11,990 bases of DNA from Candidatus Nomurabacteria bacterium CG_4_10_14_0_2_um_filter_30_12 (GTDB lineage: Bacteria > Patescibacteriota > Minisyncoccia > Phycocordibacterales > UBA9973), in NCBI GenBank assembly GCA_002792755.1, contig PFOY01000007.1, positions 1 to 11,990 on the forward strand, read 5' to 3'. How positions within the stretch are numbered: the stretch's first letter is position 1; every line of letters begins with the position of its first letter. The notes under the pieces were generated by a model, which had not been told where the DNA came from, searched no databases, and saw nothing but the letters and a program-made list of their open reading frames with translations. The position numbers and the translations under genes are program-made. Positions 5,371 to 10,906 of this stretch are shown in pieces.

Positions 5371-8022
5371 ATGAAAACAATAAATCAATTTTGGTCTCTT
5401 CCAGGTGAAGATGTAATTAATATATTAGAAACTACACATAATGGATTGAAAGAGGATGAGGCTAAATCTAGGCTACATAAGTATGGTACAAACACATTTC
5501 ACAATAAAGAAAAAATAAATATATTTTCTTTATTTTTGAAACAATTTATAAATCCATTGATTTTTTTGCTTATTGGAGCGTCTATTATCACTGTGATTTT
5601 AAAAGAATGGGCTAGTACTTTTGTAATTATTTTTTCTGTATTGTTAAATGTATTTCTTGGGTTTTATCATGAATATCATGCGGAAGATACTCTTGATAAA
5701 TTAAAAAGTTATATAAAAGATAGAGCTCGAGTCATTAGAGATGGGAGAGAACAGGAGATTGATTCATCTCTTTTAGTTCCAGGAGATATTTTAAAATTAT
5801 CTTATGGATTTCGTGTTCCAGCAGACGCACGCTTGCTAACAGTAAATAATTTTCAGGTTGATGAGGCTATTCTTACTGGAGAATCAATACCAGTTGGAAA
5901 AAACGAGGAATTAGTTCCAATAACCGCAATAATTTCAGAACGTAAAAATATTGCCCACTCTGGAACATTAGTAGTGCAGGGTTATGCGACGGCCGTGGTA
6001 TGTGCCACAGGTAATGAGACAGAGATTGGTAAGATTGCAGATATTGTATCTGATATAGACAGGACAGATACTCCATTAAAAAAGGGTGTTGATCATCTTG
6101 CATGGCTTATTTTTTTTATAGCAGTAGTTATAGTGTTTGTGATATTAATTTTAGGAGTTTTGCGTGGAGAACAATTACTCCCAATGCTTGTACTTTCTGC
6201 AGCAGTTGCTGTCGGAGCTGTTCCTGAAGCATTACCTATTGTTTTAACTGTCATTTTAGCAATTGGAGCTACTCGTATTGCAGACAAAAAAGGAATTATT
6301 AAAAAATTGGCAGCTGCAGAAACTCTTGGTTCAGCGACGCTTATTATGACAGACAAAACAGGAACTTTGACTAAGGCAGATATGCAACTTCTTGGGGTGT
6401 ACACAAAACAAGAGCTTATTTCGAGTGAATTTCATAAAGAAGATCAAAAATCTTTTTCTTTTGATCAAAAGAAATTACTTGAACTTTCTTTATCTAACTT
6501 AGATATAACTATAGAAAATAGAGAAAAAAATGAGAAGGAGTGGTCTTTTAAAGGAAAACCATTTGAAGTAGATATTGCCAAAGCTTGTATTCTTCATAAT
6601 GTATCATTTTCTGATATTAATTCATTTTCTTCTTTTATTGTTTTACCATTTAATTCAACCAATAAATTTTCTGTATCATTAAAAGATGAAAAATATATAA
6701 TAATGGGTGCACCAGATGTGTTACTTAAGAAATCAAATGTTTCAAAAGAAGAATATTTAAAACTTGAATCTTGGATAAAGACTACAAGCGAGAGTGGTAA
6801 AAGACTTATTGCTATAGGCACTATTTCTAAAAAACACGTTAAAAATAATATTTCTCCGCAAGATATAGAAAGTATTGATTTCTTAGGAATGTTTGTTTTT
6901 TATGATCCAATAAGACCAGAGGTTCCTGCTGCTATAAAAAATATTGAGTCTCATGGTATAAAAATAGTTATTGTTACTGGTGATTTAAAAGGCACAGCTC
7001 TATTTATTGCAAAAAGTTTAGATTGGGCAGTAATGGAAAATGAAGTTATTACGGGTAATGATATTCGGGATTTGTCTGATGAGGAATTGCTTGCTGTTGT
7101 TTCTAAAATTAAAATTTTTGCTAGAGTGACCCCAGAAGATAAACTTCGTATAGGAAAACTTTATCAAAAACTTGGTGAGATAGTCGCAATGACGGGGGAT
7201 GGTGTGAATGATGCACCAGCATTAAAAGCTGTGGATATTGGTATATCTTTAGGTTCAGGAAGTGATGTTGCAAAAAGTGCTGCTGATTTAGTTCTTCTTG
7301 ATGACAATTTTGAAACTATTAGTTTAGCAATAGATGAGGGACGAAAAATTTTATCAAATATTAGAAAAGCGATAGTGTATCTTATGTCTAGCTCTCTTGA
7401 CGAAGTTTTTGTCATTGGTGGTAGTTTATTGTTTGGCCTTGCTTTGCCTATTACTGCTCTTCAGATAATCTGGGTGAATATGTTTACAGGAAGTTTGCCT
7501 GCTCTAGCTTTTGCTTTTGATGAAGATATTGATAGAGAAAAATACCTAGGAAAAGATTTAAATCTTATTTTTTCTAAAAGAGTTAAAATTCTAAGTCTTG
7601 GTGTGGGTGTCTTGAGCTCTATTCTTCTTTTCTTTTTATATTATTTTTTAATACGTATTGGTCTTGATATTTCAATAGCTAGATCTATATTCTTTGTTTG
7701 TTTTTCTTCTTATATTTTAGTTATTGCTTTTTCTTTTAAAAGTTTACATCGTTCTATTTTTTCTTATAATATTTTTTCAAATAAAAAATTAAATTGGGGT
7801 ATTGCTATCGCAGCTATTATTTTAATTTTGACGATGACTGTGCCCTTCATCAGAAATATATTTGAGCTTGCTCTTATGCCGTTGGTATGGGTTCCTTTTG
7901 TTATTTTATGGCTTGTTATAAATATTTTTATTGTAGAAATTACAAAATATATTTTCAGTAGTAGAAATAATATAATTACGAAATTTAATCACTTGAAAGC
8001 ATCTTTTTCAAAAAATAAATAA
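5371..8022 (+). CDS. Type II P-type cation-transporting ATPase
   Basis: 883 residues, the usual length for the type II (Ca2+/Mg2+/H+-like) family. An N-terminal cation-ATPase domain is followed by M1-M2 (about 60-100), the actuator TGES (169-172), M3-M4 with PEALP (285-289), the phosphorylation motif DKTGT (D328), the N-domain with KGKPFE and GAPD, TGD (536-538), TGDGVND (608-614), then M5-M10. It should be an ATP-driven pump of the cytoplasmic membrane. Ion-site residues differ from SERCA: E286, E678 and N703 are kept, but the M5 Asn is S675 and the M6 Asp is G707 (WVNMFTGSLP). The ion is therefore uncertain. It is probably cotranscribed with the adenosyltransferase 5 bp upstream. Confidence 0.92.
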   Translation: MKTINQFWSLPGEDVINILETTHNGLKEDEAKSRLHKYGTNTFHNKEKINIFSLFLKQFINPLIFLLIGASIITVILKEWASTFVIIFSVLLNVFLGFYHEYHAEDTLDKLKSYIKDRARVIRDGREQEIDSSLLVPGDILKLSYGFRVPADARLLTVNNFQVDEAILTGESIPVGKNEELVPITAIISERKNIAHSGTLVVQGYATAVVCATGNETEIGKIADIVSDIDRTDTPLKKGVDHLAWLIFFIAVVIVFVILILGVLRGEQLLPMLVLSAAVAVGAVPEALPIVLTVILAIGATRIADKKGIIKKLAAAETLGSATLIMTDKTGTLTKADMQLLGVYTKQELISSEFHKEDQKSFSFDQKKLLELSLSNLDITIENREKNEKEWSFKGKPFEVDIAKACILHNVSFSDINSFSSFIVLPFNSTNKFSVSLKDEKYIIMGAPDVLLKKSNVSKEEYLKLESWIKTTSESGKRLIAIGTISKKHVKNNISPQDIESIDFLGMFVFYDPIRPEVPAAIKNIESHGIKIVIVTGDLKGTALFIAKSLDWAVMENEVITGNDIRDLSDEELLAVVSKIKIFARVTPEDKLRIGKLYQKLGEIVAMTGDGVNDAPALKAVDIGISLGSGSDVAKSAADLVLLDDNFETISLAIDEGRKILSNIRKAIVYLMSSSLDEVFVIGGSLLFGLALPITALQIIWVNMFTGSLPALAFAFDEDIDREKYLGKDLNLIFSKRVKILSLGVGVLSSILLFFLYYFLIRIGLDISIARSIFFVCFSSYILVIAFSFKSLHRSIFSYNIFSNKKLNWGIAIAAIILILTMTVPFIRNIFELALMPLVWVPFVILWLVINIFIVEITKYIFSSRNNIITKFNHLKASFSKNK

Positions 8023-8046
8023 AAAGTAGCTTTTGTATGCCCTTTT

Positions 8047-8055
8047 TGATATAAA
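8047..8055 (+). promoter_or_regulatory. Extended -10 promoter of tRNA-His
   Basis: TG-A-TATAAA, with a start expected near 8062, five bases before the mature tRNA end. The -35 is not clear. Confidence 0.45.
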
Positions 8056-8066
8056 TAGCATTGTAT

Positions 8067-8139
8067 GGTGCCTATAGTGTAACGGTTAGCACTAGGGTTT
8101 GTGGAACCCTCAGTTCGAGTTCAAATCTCGATAGGCACC
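8067..8139 (+). tRNA. tRNA-His (anticodon GTG)
   Basis: G-1 (8067) opposite C73 (8139) is the tRNA-His hallmark. The acceptor GTGCCTA (8068-8074) pairs with TAGGCAC (8132-8138). The anticodon stem AGGGT/ACCCT encloses TTGTGGA with GTG at 8101-8103. The T arm is TCGAG-TTCAAAT-CTCGA. The bases after C73 are CAA, so CCA is not encoded here, unlike the tRNA-Leu upstream. tsaE begins 25 bp downstream. Confidence 0.95.
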
Positions 8140-8164
8140 CAATAGATTAATTAGCTAATAAAAT

Positions 8165-8602
8165 ATGATTTCGAAAAACATAAAAGAAACTGAGAAAATA
8201 GCTAAAATATTTCTCGATAAAATTTCAAAAAGTAAAAAGAAACATAAAGGTGCTTTAGTTGTTGGTCTTTCTGGAGACTTAGGTGCAGGGAAGACTGCTT
8301 TTGTAAAATTTATTGCAAAACATTTGGGTATAAAAAATAAAGTTTTTAGTCCTACATATGTAATAATTAAAAATTACAAATTACAAATTACGAATTATAA
8401 AAAATTTTTTCATATTGATGCATATCGAATAGAAGATGAAAAAGAATTACTAAATTTAAACTGGGAAGAAATTATAAATAATGAAGAAAATATAATTTTT
8501 ATTGAATGGCCAGAGAATATTTCAAAATCTATGCCAAAGTATTCTAAATATGTTTATATTTTGAGTGCTGATAACGGACATAGGAATTTTAAGTTTAAGT
8601 AA
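8165..8602 (+). CDS. tsaE: tRNA t6A biosynthesis ATPase TsaE
   Basis: 145 residues, normal for TsaE. This P-loop ATPase works with TsaB/TsaD to make N6-threonylcarbamoyladenosine at position 37 of ANN-decoding tRNAs. Walker A GDLGAGKT is at 37-44, the SPTY motif at 62-65, HIDAYR at 83-88 and IEWPE at 113-117. Residues 69-78 between SPTY and HIDAYR are encoded by a 7-bp tandem repeat, a low-complexity loop expansion. The neighbour tsaC belongs to the same pathway. No Shine-Dalgarno site is seen. It may be read through from tRNA-His. Confidence 0.93.
   Translation: MISKNIKETEKIAKIFLDKISKSKKKHKGALVVGLSGDLGAGKTAFVKFIAKHLGIKNKVFSPTYVIIKNYKLQITNYKKFFHIDAYRIEDEKELLNLNWEEIINNEENIIFIEWPENISKSMPKYSKYVYILSADNGHRNFKFK
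8371..8398 (+). repeat. Heptamer tandem repeat (AAATTAC) inside tsaE
   Basis: Three exact AAATTAC copies (8371-8391) are followed by a degenerate GAATTAT. They encode the loop KNYKLQITNYK. Repeats of this AATTAC kind are, to my knowledge, common between genes in some CPR genomes; here one is inside a conserved gene without breaking the frame. Confidence 0.6.
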
Positions 8603-8640
8603 AAGTACCTGTCTCGTACTAAATTTTTGATTATGGGACA
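8601..8640 (+). repeat. Dispersed hairpin repeat, copy B, after tsaE
   Basis: TGTCTCGTA (8610-8618) can pair with TATGGGACA (8632-8640) as nine pairs, two of them G-U, around a 13-nt AT-rich loop. It begins 7 nt after the tsaE stop. Bases 8601-8633 align with 1101-1133. The arm sequences differ between the copies but remain able to pair. It could be a 3' mRNA structure or a short mobile repeat. There is no long T tract right after it, so it is not a standard terminator. Confidence 0.5.
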
Positions 8641-8661
8641 TAATGGGAAAAGATTATTAGT

Positions 8662-8667
8662 TAAAAT
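8662..8667 (+). promoter_or_regulatory. Possible -10 element of tsaC
   Basis: TAAAAT lies 12 bp before the ATG at 8680 in a context (GTTAAAATTTTAG) like the element before tRNA-Leu, but without the TG extension. It would give a leader of about 5 nt. Confidence 0.25.
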
Positions 8668-8679
8668 TTTAGTATTGAG

Positions 8680-9267
8680 ATGAATGAAAATATTTGGAAT
8701 GACAAAAATTTAATTAAAGTCTTAAAAGAAAATGGTGTTGTTGTAATGCCGACAGATACTATTTATGGAATGGTTTGTAATACTTTAAATAAAGAGGCAG
8801 TTTTACGTGTTTATAAGATACGTGAAAGAAACCCAAAGAAGTCTTGTATAATATTGATTGGAAATATTAATGAACTTGAAAAATTTGGAATATTCTTATC
8901 AGAAATAAAGAAAGAAGAGTTAAAAAAATATTGGTTTACTACAAGTGAAAACGATGGGTCAAGACCTACTAGTATTGTTTTAAATTGCAAGAATGATTCT
9001 TTAGAATATTTACACCATGGAACAAATACTTTGGCATTTCGAATACCTAAATTAAAAACACTTCGAGAATTACTTTTAAAAACTGGTCCATTAATTGCTC
9101 CTTCTGCAAACCAGGAAGGTTTTTTTCCAGCGAAAACAGTCGAGGAAGCAAAAAAATATTTTGGAGATTTGGTGGATTTATATATAAATGGTGGAGAATT
9201 AAAAAATAAAGCATCCAAACTTATCAAATTAAATAATGATGGTTCTATTATTGTACTTAGAGAATAA
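8680..9267 (+). CDS. tsaC: Threonylcarbamoyl-AMP synthase (TsaC/Sua5/YrdC family)
   Basis: 195 residues, a YrdC domain alone, without the extra Sua5 C-terminal domain. The enzyme makes threonylcarbamoyl-AMP from threonine, bicarbonate and ATP, the first step of t6A synthesis. PTDTIYG is at 24-30, KIRER at 46-50, NPKK at 51-54, the substrate-binding R121 region (AFRIP) at 119-123, and SANQEG at 142-147. The YWPGPLT stretch typical of the family is altered to YWFTT...RPTSIVL, with about 8 extra residues. ATG 8680 is chosen over ATG 8684, which is in another frame. No strong ribosome site is present. Confidence 0.92.
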   Translation: MNENIWNDKNLIKVLKENGVVVMPTDTIYGMVCNTLNKEAVLRVYKIRERNPKKSCIILIGNINELEKFGIFLSEIKKEELKKYWFTTSENDGSRPTSIVLNCKNDSLEYLHHGTNTLAFRIPKLKTLRELLLKTGPLIAPSANQEGFFPAKTVEEAKKYFGDLVDLYINGGELKNKASKLIKLNNDGSIIVLRE

Positions 9268-9270
9268 AAG

Positions 9271-9300
9271 TTGACAAATGATATTATTATATGATATAAT
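9271..9300 (+). promoter_or_regulatory. Consensus sigma-70-type promoter of the DGR target gene
   Basis: A perfect TTGACA (9271-9276), an 18-bp spacer and a perfect TATAAT (9295-9300), the best promoter in the window. Transcription should start near 9307, giving a leader of about 54 nt. AAGGA (9348-9352) lies 8 nt before the ATG at 9361, so this gene has both a leader and a Shine-Dalgarno site, unlike most of its neighbours. Confidence 0.75.
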
Positions 9301-9360
9301 ATGTTTGGCTAATGAACAATAAGTTCTAGCTCTTTAAATCATAATATAAGGAATCTTACG

Positions 9361-10044
9361 ATGATAACTGAAAAGATTACATCGGGTCAAAAGAAAACTC
9401 TCCTCCGTGTATTGGAGGATGCCGTAGATGCTTCTGGTCTTACAAAAGATCAAACAACTGAAATTCTAAAGGTCGGCAATTTAGTACAAGCTGACTTGAA
9501 AATTAGTCTCATCAAGCATTCAATTTCTAACAAACGTTTTGAGTTGCTCGTAGACCTTGGCATTGTTACGGTGCCAGAAAATTATGTTCATGGCAAACAA
9601 TTGGACTCACTAAACCGTAAGGAGTTTTATTATTTCAATGAAGACATTATTGATGCCAATTTCTCAAATCCAACCCGTATTTTGAAACCAGGCGATAAAC
9701 TATGGGTTAGAGCATTCAAACAGGTTTCTTTAGGATCCACTACCTCTGAAGATCGCATGGAATTTTCGGCAAAGATGAATGCTGTTTATCCCGGCATACA
9801 AGGAGCTTACCTGGTTTATCAACAGAAATGTGATCAGTTACCGAAAAGATATTGGTACTGCTCTTTTGATGAAAAGGAACGTCTCTGGAAAGACACTGAC
9901 GGCCACCGCAGGGTGCCGAACGTGCATGCCGACTCGAGTGGTGACTTCGAGTTTTATCTTGGCTACTTCGAGAGTGACTGGGATGGCCACAGTATCATTC
10001 TTCTCTTCTGCGACATGCCTACAGAAGTAGGTTTAAGTACTTAA
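9361..10044 (+). CDS. DGR target (variable) protein
   Basis: 227 residues. Residues 1-80 are mostly helical in character. A conserved-looking domain follows (DLGIVTVPENYVHGKQL, NPTRILKPGDKLWVRAF). Residues 178-218 are the variable segment encoded by VR, with RVPNV, GDF, YLGYF and DW framework residues kept between variable ones. Nine residues (MPTEVGLST) follow VR. The placement of the variable residues at the C-terminus is as in DGR target proteins with a ligand-binding (C-type-lectin-like) fold, but the fold is inferred. No signal peptide or membrane segment is visible, so an intracellular role is possible. It is driven by a consensus promoter and ended by the terminator at 10101. The ligand is unknown. 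Confidence 0.88.
   Translation: MITEKITSGQKKTLLRVLEDAVDASGLTKDQTTEILKVGNLVQADLKISLIKHSISNKRFELLVDLGIVTVPENYVHGKQLDSLNRKEFYYFNEDIIDANFSNPTRILKPGDKLWVRAFKQVSLGSTTSEDRMEFSAKMNAVYPGIQGAYLVYQQKCDQLPKRYWYCSFDEKERLWKDTDGHRRVPNVHADSSGDFEFYLGYFESDWDGHSIILLFCDMPTEVGLST
9893..10014 (+). repeat. DGR variable repeat (VR)
   Basis: 122 bp matching TR (10383-10504) at 109 positions. The 13 differences are at 9904, 9908, 9925, 9931, 9938, 9949, 9955, 9964, 9974, 9982, 9986, 9988 and 9992, and TR has A at every one (8 A to G, 3 A to C, 2 A to T). All change the amino acid; ten are Asn codons of TR. The last 22 bp (9993-10014) are identical to TR and are the likely initiation-of-mutagenic-homology segment. Confidence 0.95.
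10017..10032 (+). other. Hairpin just downstream of VR
   Basis: CCTAC-AGAA-GTAGG (10018-10031), extendable by a G-T pair (10017/10032), begins 2-3 nt after VR ends. In the Bordetella phage DGR a stem with a 4-nt loop sits at the corresponding place and aids retrohoming. This copy is shorter and absent after TR, as expected for a recipient-side element. The role is inferred from position. Confidence 0.5.
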
Positions 10045-10064
10045 GTACTTAGGTACTTAGTCGC
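10033..10064 (+). repeat. 8-bp tandem repeat across the target stop codon
   Basis: TTAAGTAC (10033-10040), TTAAGTAC (10041-10048), TTAGGTAC (10049-10056) and a degenerate TTAGTCGC (10057-10064). Because the unit is nearly self-complementary, 10035-10050 is a perfect 16-bp palindrome. The TAA stop (10042-10044) lies within it, directly after the VR hairpin. Confidence 0.65.
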
Positions 10065-10100
10065 TTAAATTTTTTGTTTTGTTCTTTAGGTTCTTATTCT

Positions 10101-10139
10101 TGTGCCCTTACTTTTAGTAAGGGCACATTTTTCGTTTTT
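10101..10139 (+). terminator. Rho-independent terminator after the target gene
   Basis: TGTGCCCTTAC (10101-10111) and GTAAGGGCACA (10117-10127) form a perfect 11-bp stem with a TTTTA loop, followed by TTTTTCGTTTTT. It separates the target gene from TR, so TR probably needs its own promoter. Confidence 0.85.
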
Positions 10140-10147
10140 ACTATATA

Positions 10148-10275
10148 ATGAAGATGGAAAAAGATAGATATACGGTTACGGCTTTATGTCATCAATTTCT
10201 CGTCAAAGGAAAGGTGAGGAATTCATCGGGTACGCCTTATGGGTGAGTGCCTCCTTTTATGAAAAAACAAAATAA
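10148..10275 (+). pseudogene. Small ORF with apparent one-base deletion, upstream of TR
   Basis: ATG 10148 opens MKMEKDRYTVTALCHQFLVK (then GKVRNSSGTPYG) and meets TGA at 10244-10246. The +1 frame continues in a protein-like way as VSASFYEKTK and ends at TAA 10273-10275, as if one G had been lost from a run at 10241-10243. If intact it would encode about 42 residues. No ribosome site is seen. It may instead be noncoding leader of the TR RNA. The family is not recognised with certainty. Confidence 0.3.
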
Positions 10276-10290
10276 GTCGGTGCAATACAT

Positions 10291-10318
10291 TTGTGAGTTT
10301 TAAAACTCCAAATAAAAT
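10291..10318 (+). promoter_or_regulatory. Candidate promoter for the TR RNA, with palindrome in the spacer
   Basis: TTGTGA (10291-10296), a 16-bp spacer and TAAAAT (10313-10318), giving a start near 10325, about 58 nt before TR. A perfect 14-bp palindrome GAGTTTT/AAAACTC (10295-10308) lies across the -35 end and spacer and would be well placed as an operator. This is inference. Confidence 0.35.
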
Positions 10319-10382
10319 ACAAAAGATGACTGGTGTTGTTTTTGGTGGAATAGAAGATGTGTTGTACTTTGCTTGTGCATGT

Positions 10383-10504
10383 ACACTGACGGCAACCACA
10401 GGGTGCCGAACGTGAATGCCAACTCGAATGGTGACTTCAAGTTTAATCTTGGCAACTTCGAGAATGACTGGAATGACAACAATATCATTCTTCTCTTCTG
10501 CGAC
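10383..10504 (+). repeat. DGR template repeat (TR)
   Basis: The invariant donor copy of VR, offset by 490 bp. Read in the VR frame it gives 11 Asn in 38 codons (NVNANSNGD, GNFENDWNDNN), the usual excess of AAY codons that lets adenine mutagenesis reach many residues without making stops. About 36 of the 122 bases are A, and 13 of these are changed in VR. It is not part of a gene: an ORF runs through it only by chance. The sequence is G+C-richer than the flanks. Confidence 0.93.
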
Positions 10505-10515
10505 TCATATAGTTT

Positions 10516-10601
10516 CTCCCACTATTTATTGGTGGGAGTTTTCTCTTGTAGGCTTTTTCTCCAACCACCGAGCATACGACCCACTTCGTCTAGTTGGAGA
10601 A
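10516..10601 (+). other. Structured segment after TR, inside the 3' part of avd
   Basis: CTCCCACTA (10516-10524) pairs with TGGTGGGAG (10530-10538), 9 pairs with one G-T, then TTTTCTCTT, so it resembles a terminator 12 nt beyond TR. A second stem follows, TTCTCCAAC (10557-10565) / GTTGGAGAA (10593-10601). On the plus strand these could fold in the TR RNA 3' spacer, a part needed for cDNA priming in the Bordetella phage system. On the minus strand they are the end of avd. Confidence 0.45.
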
Positions 10602-10869
10602 TAATTTTGCTGTAAATAGTATGATCCACTACTTTATGTTCCCAACCAATTTGTAAAAAGAATTTCAGTAAATCAGCTTTACTAATAGCTTGTGATACTA
10701 ATGATAATTTTTCAAATTTATCACAAGCAAAAGTAGCTCTAAAGATAAGTTCGAGCAAGGATAAGAAAAGGTCATCAATTTTTATACCAATAGTATATCG
10801 ATCAACTCGAGATATATTTGCTAGATGTGTATGCCATATTTTATAGGATTCTTTAGCACGCACAAGCAC
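10522..10869 (-). CDS. avd: DGR accessory variability determinant (Avd-like four-helix bundle protein)
   Basis: 115 residues, helical and basic, matching the Avd / 23S rRNA intervening-sequence (four-helix bundle) family: YTIGIKIDDLFLSLLELIFR (25-44), AISKADLLKFFLQIGWE (61-77) and LQLDEVGRMLGGWRKSLQ (91-108). In known DGRs Avd binds the RT and the TR RNA and is needed for mutagenic homing. The proposed start is GTG (10869-10867); there is no ATG upstream in frame. The start lies inside a perfect hairpin (10866-10884). It is opposite in strand to target, TR and RT, and its end lies 18 nt from TR. It ends in TAG. No lesion is seen in it. Confidence 0.85.
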   Translation of the reverse strand: MLVRAKESYKIWHTHLANISRVDRYTIGIKIDDLFLSLLELIFRATFACDKFEKLSLVSQAISKADLLKFFLQIGWEHKVVDHTIYSKIILQLDEVGRMLGGWRKSLQEKTPTNK

Positions 10870-10902
10870 AAGCGGAGCTTGTGCGTGGGTGGGGGTGGGT
10901 AG
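10857..10902. promoter_or_regulatory. Perfect hairpin and G-rich tract at the avd/RT divergence
   Basis: GCACAAGC (10866-10873), GGA, GCTTGTGC (10877-10884): an 8-bp perfect stem with a triloop. The right half extended (GCTTGTGCGTG, 10877-10887) can instead pair with CACGCACAAGC (10857-10867), so there are two competing stems. Next is a plus-strand run GTGGGTGGGGGTGGGTAG (10885-10902), a possible two-tier G-quadruplex. The avd start codon is within the stem and the RT start is 23 bp away, so the structure could control either. Confidence 0.5.
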
Positions 10903-10906
10903 AATT

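Noticed and set aside
9779..10030. Plus-strand 83-aa ORF inside the target gene
   Set aside because: It is an alternative frame of the DGR target gene; the main frame carries all VR amino-acid changes in phase.
10383..10504. CRISPR repeat or IS inverted repeat
   Set aside because: There are only two direct copies, and the differences are restricted to adenines. No spacers, transposase or inverted ends are present.
10373..10615. Plus-strand ORF running through TR and beyond
   Set aside because: It is TR itself, read in the VR frame. It has no promoter or ribosome site of its own, and after TR it becomes the antisense of avd with no protein-like pattern.
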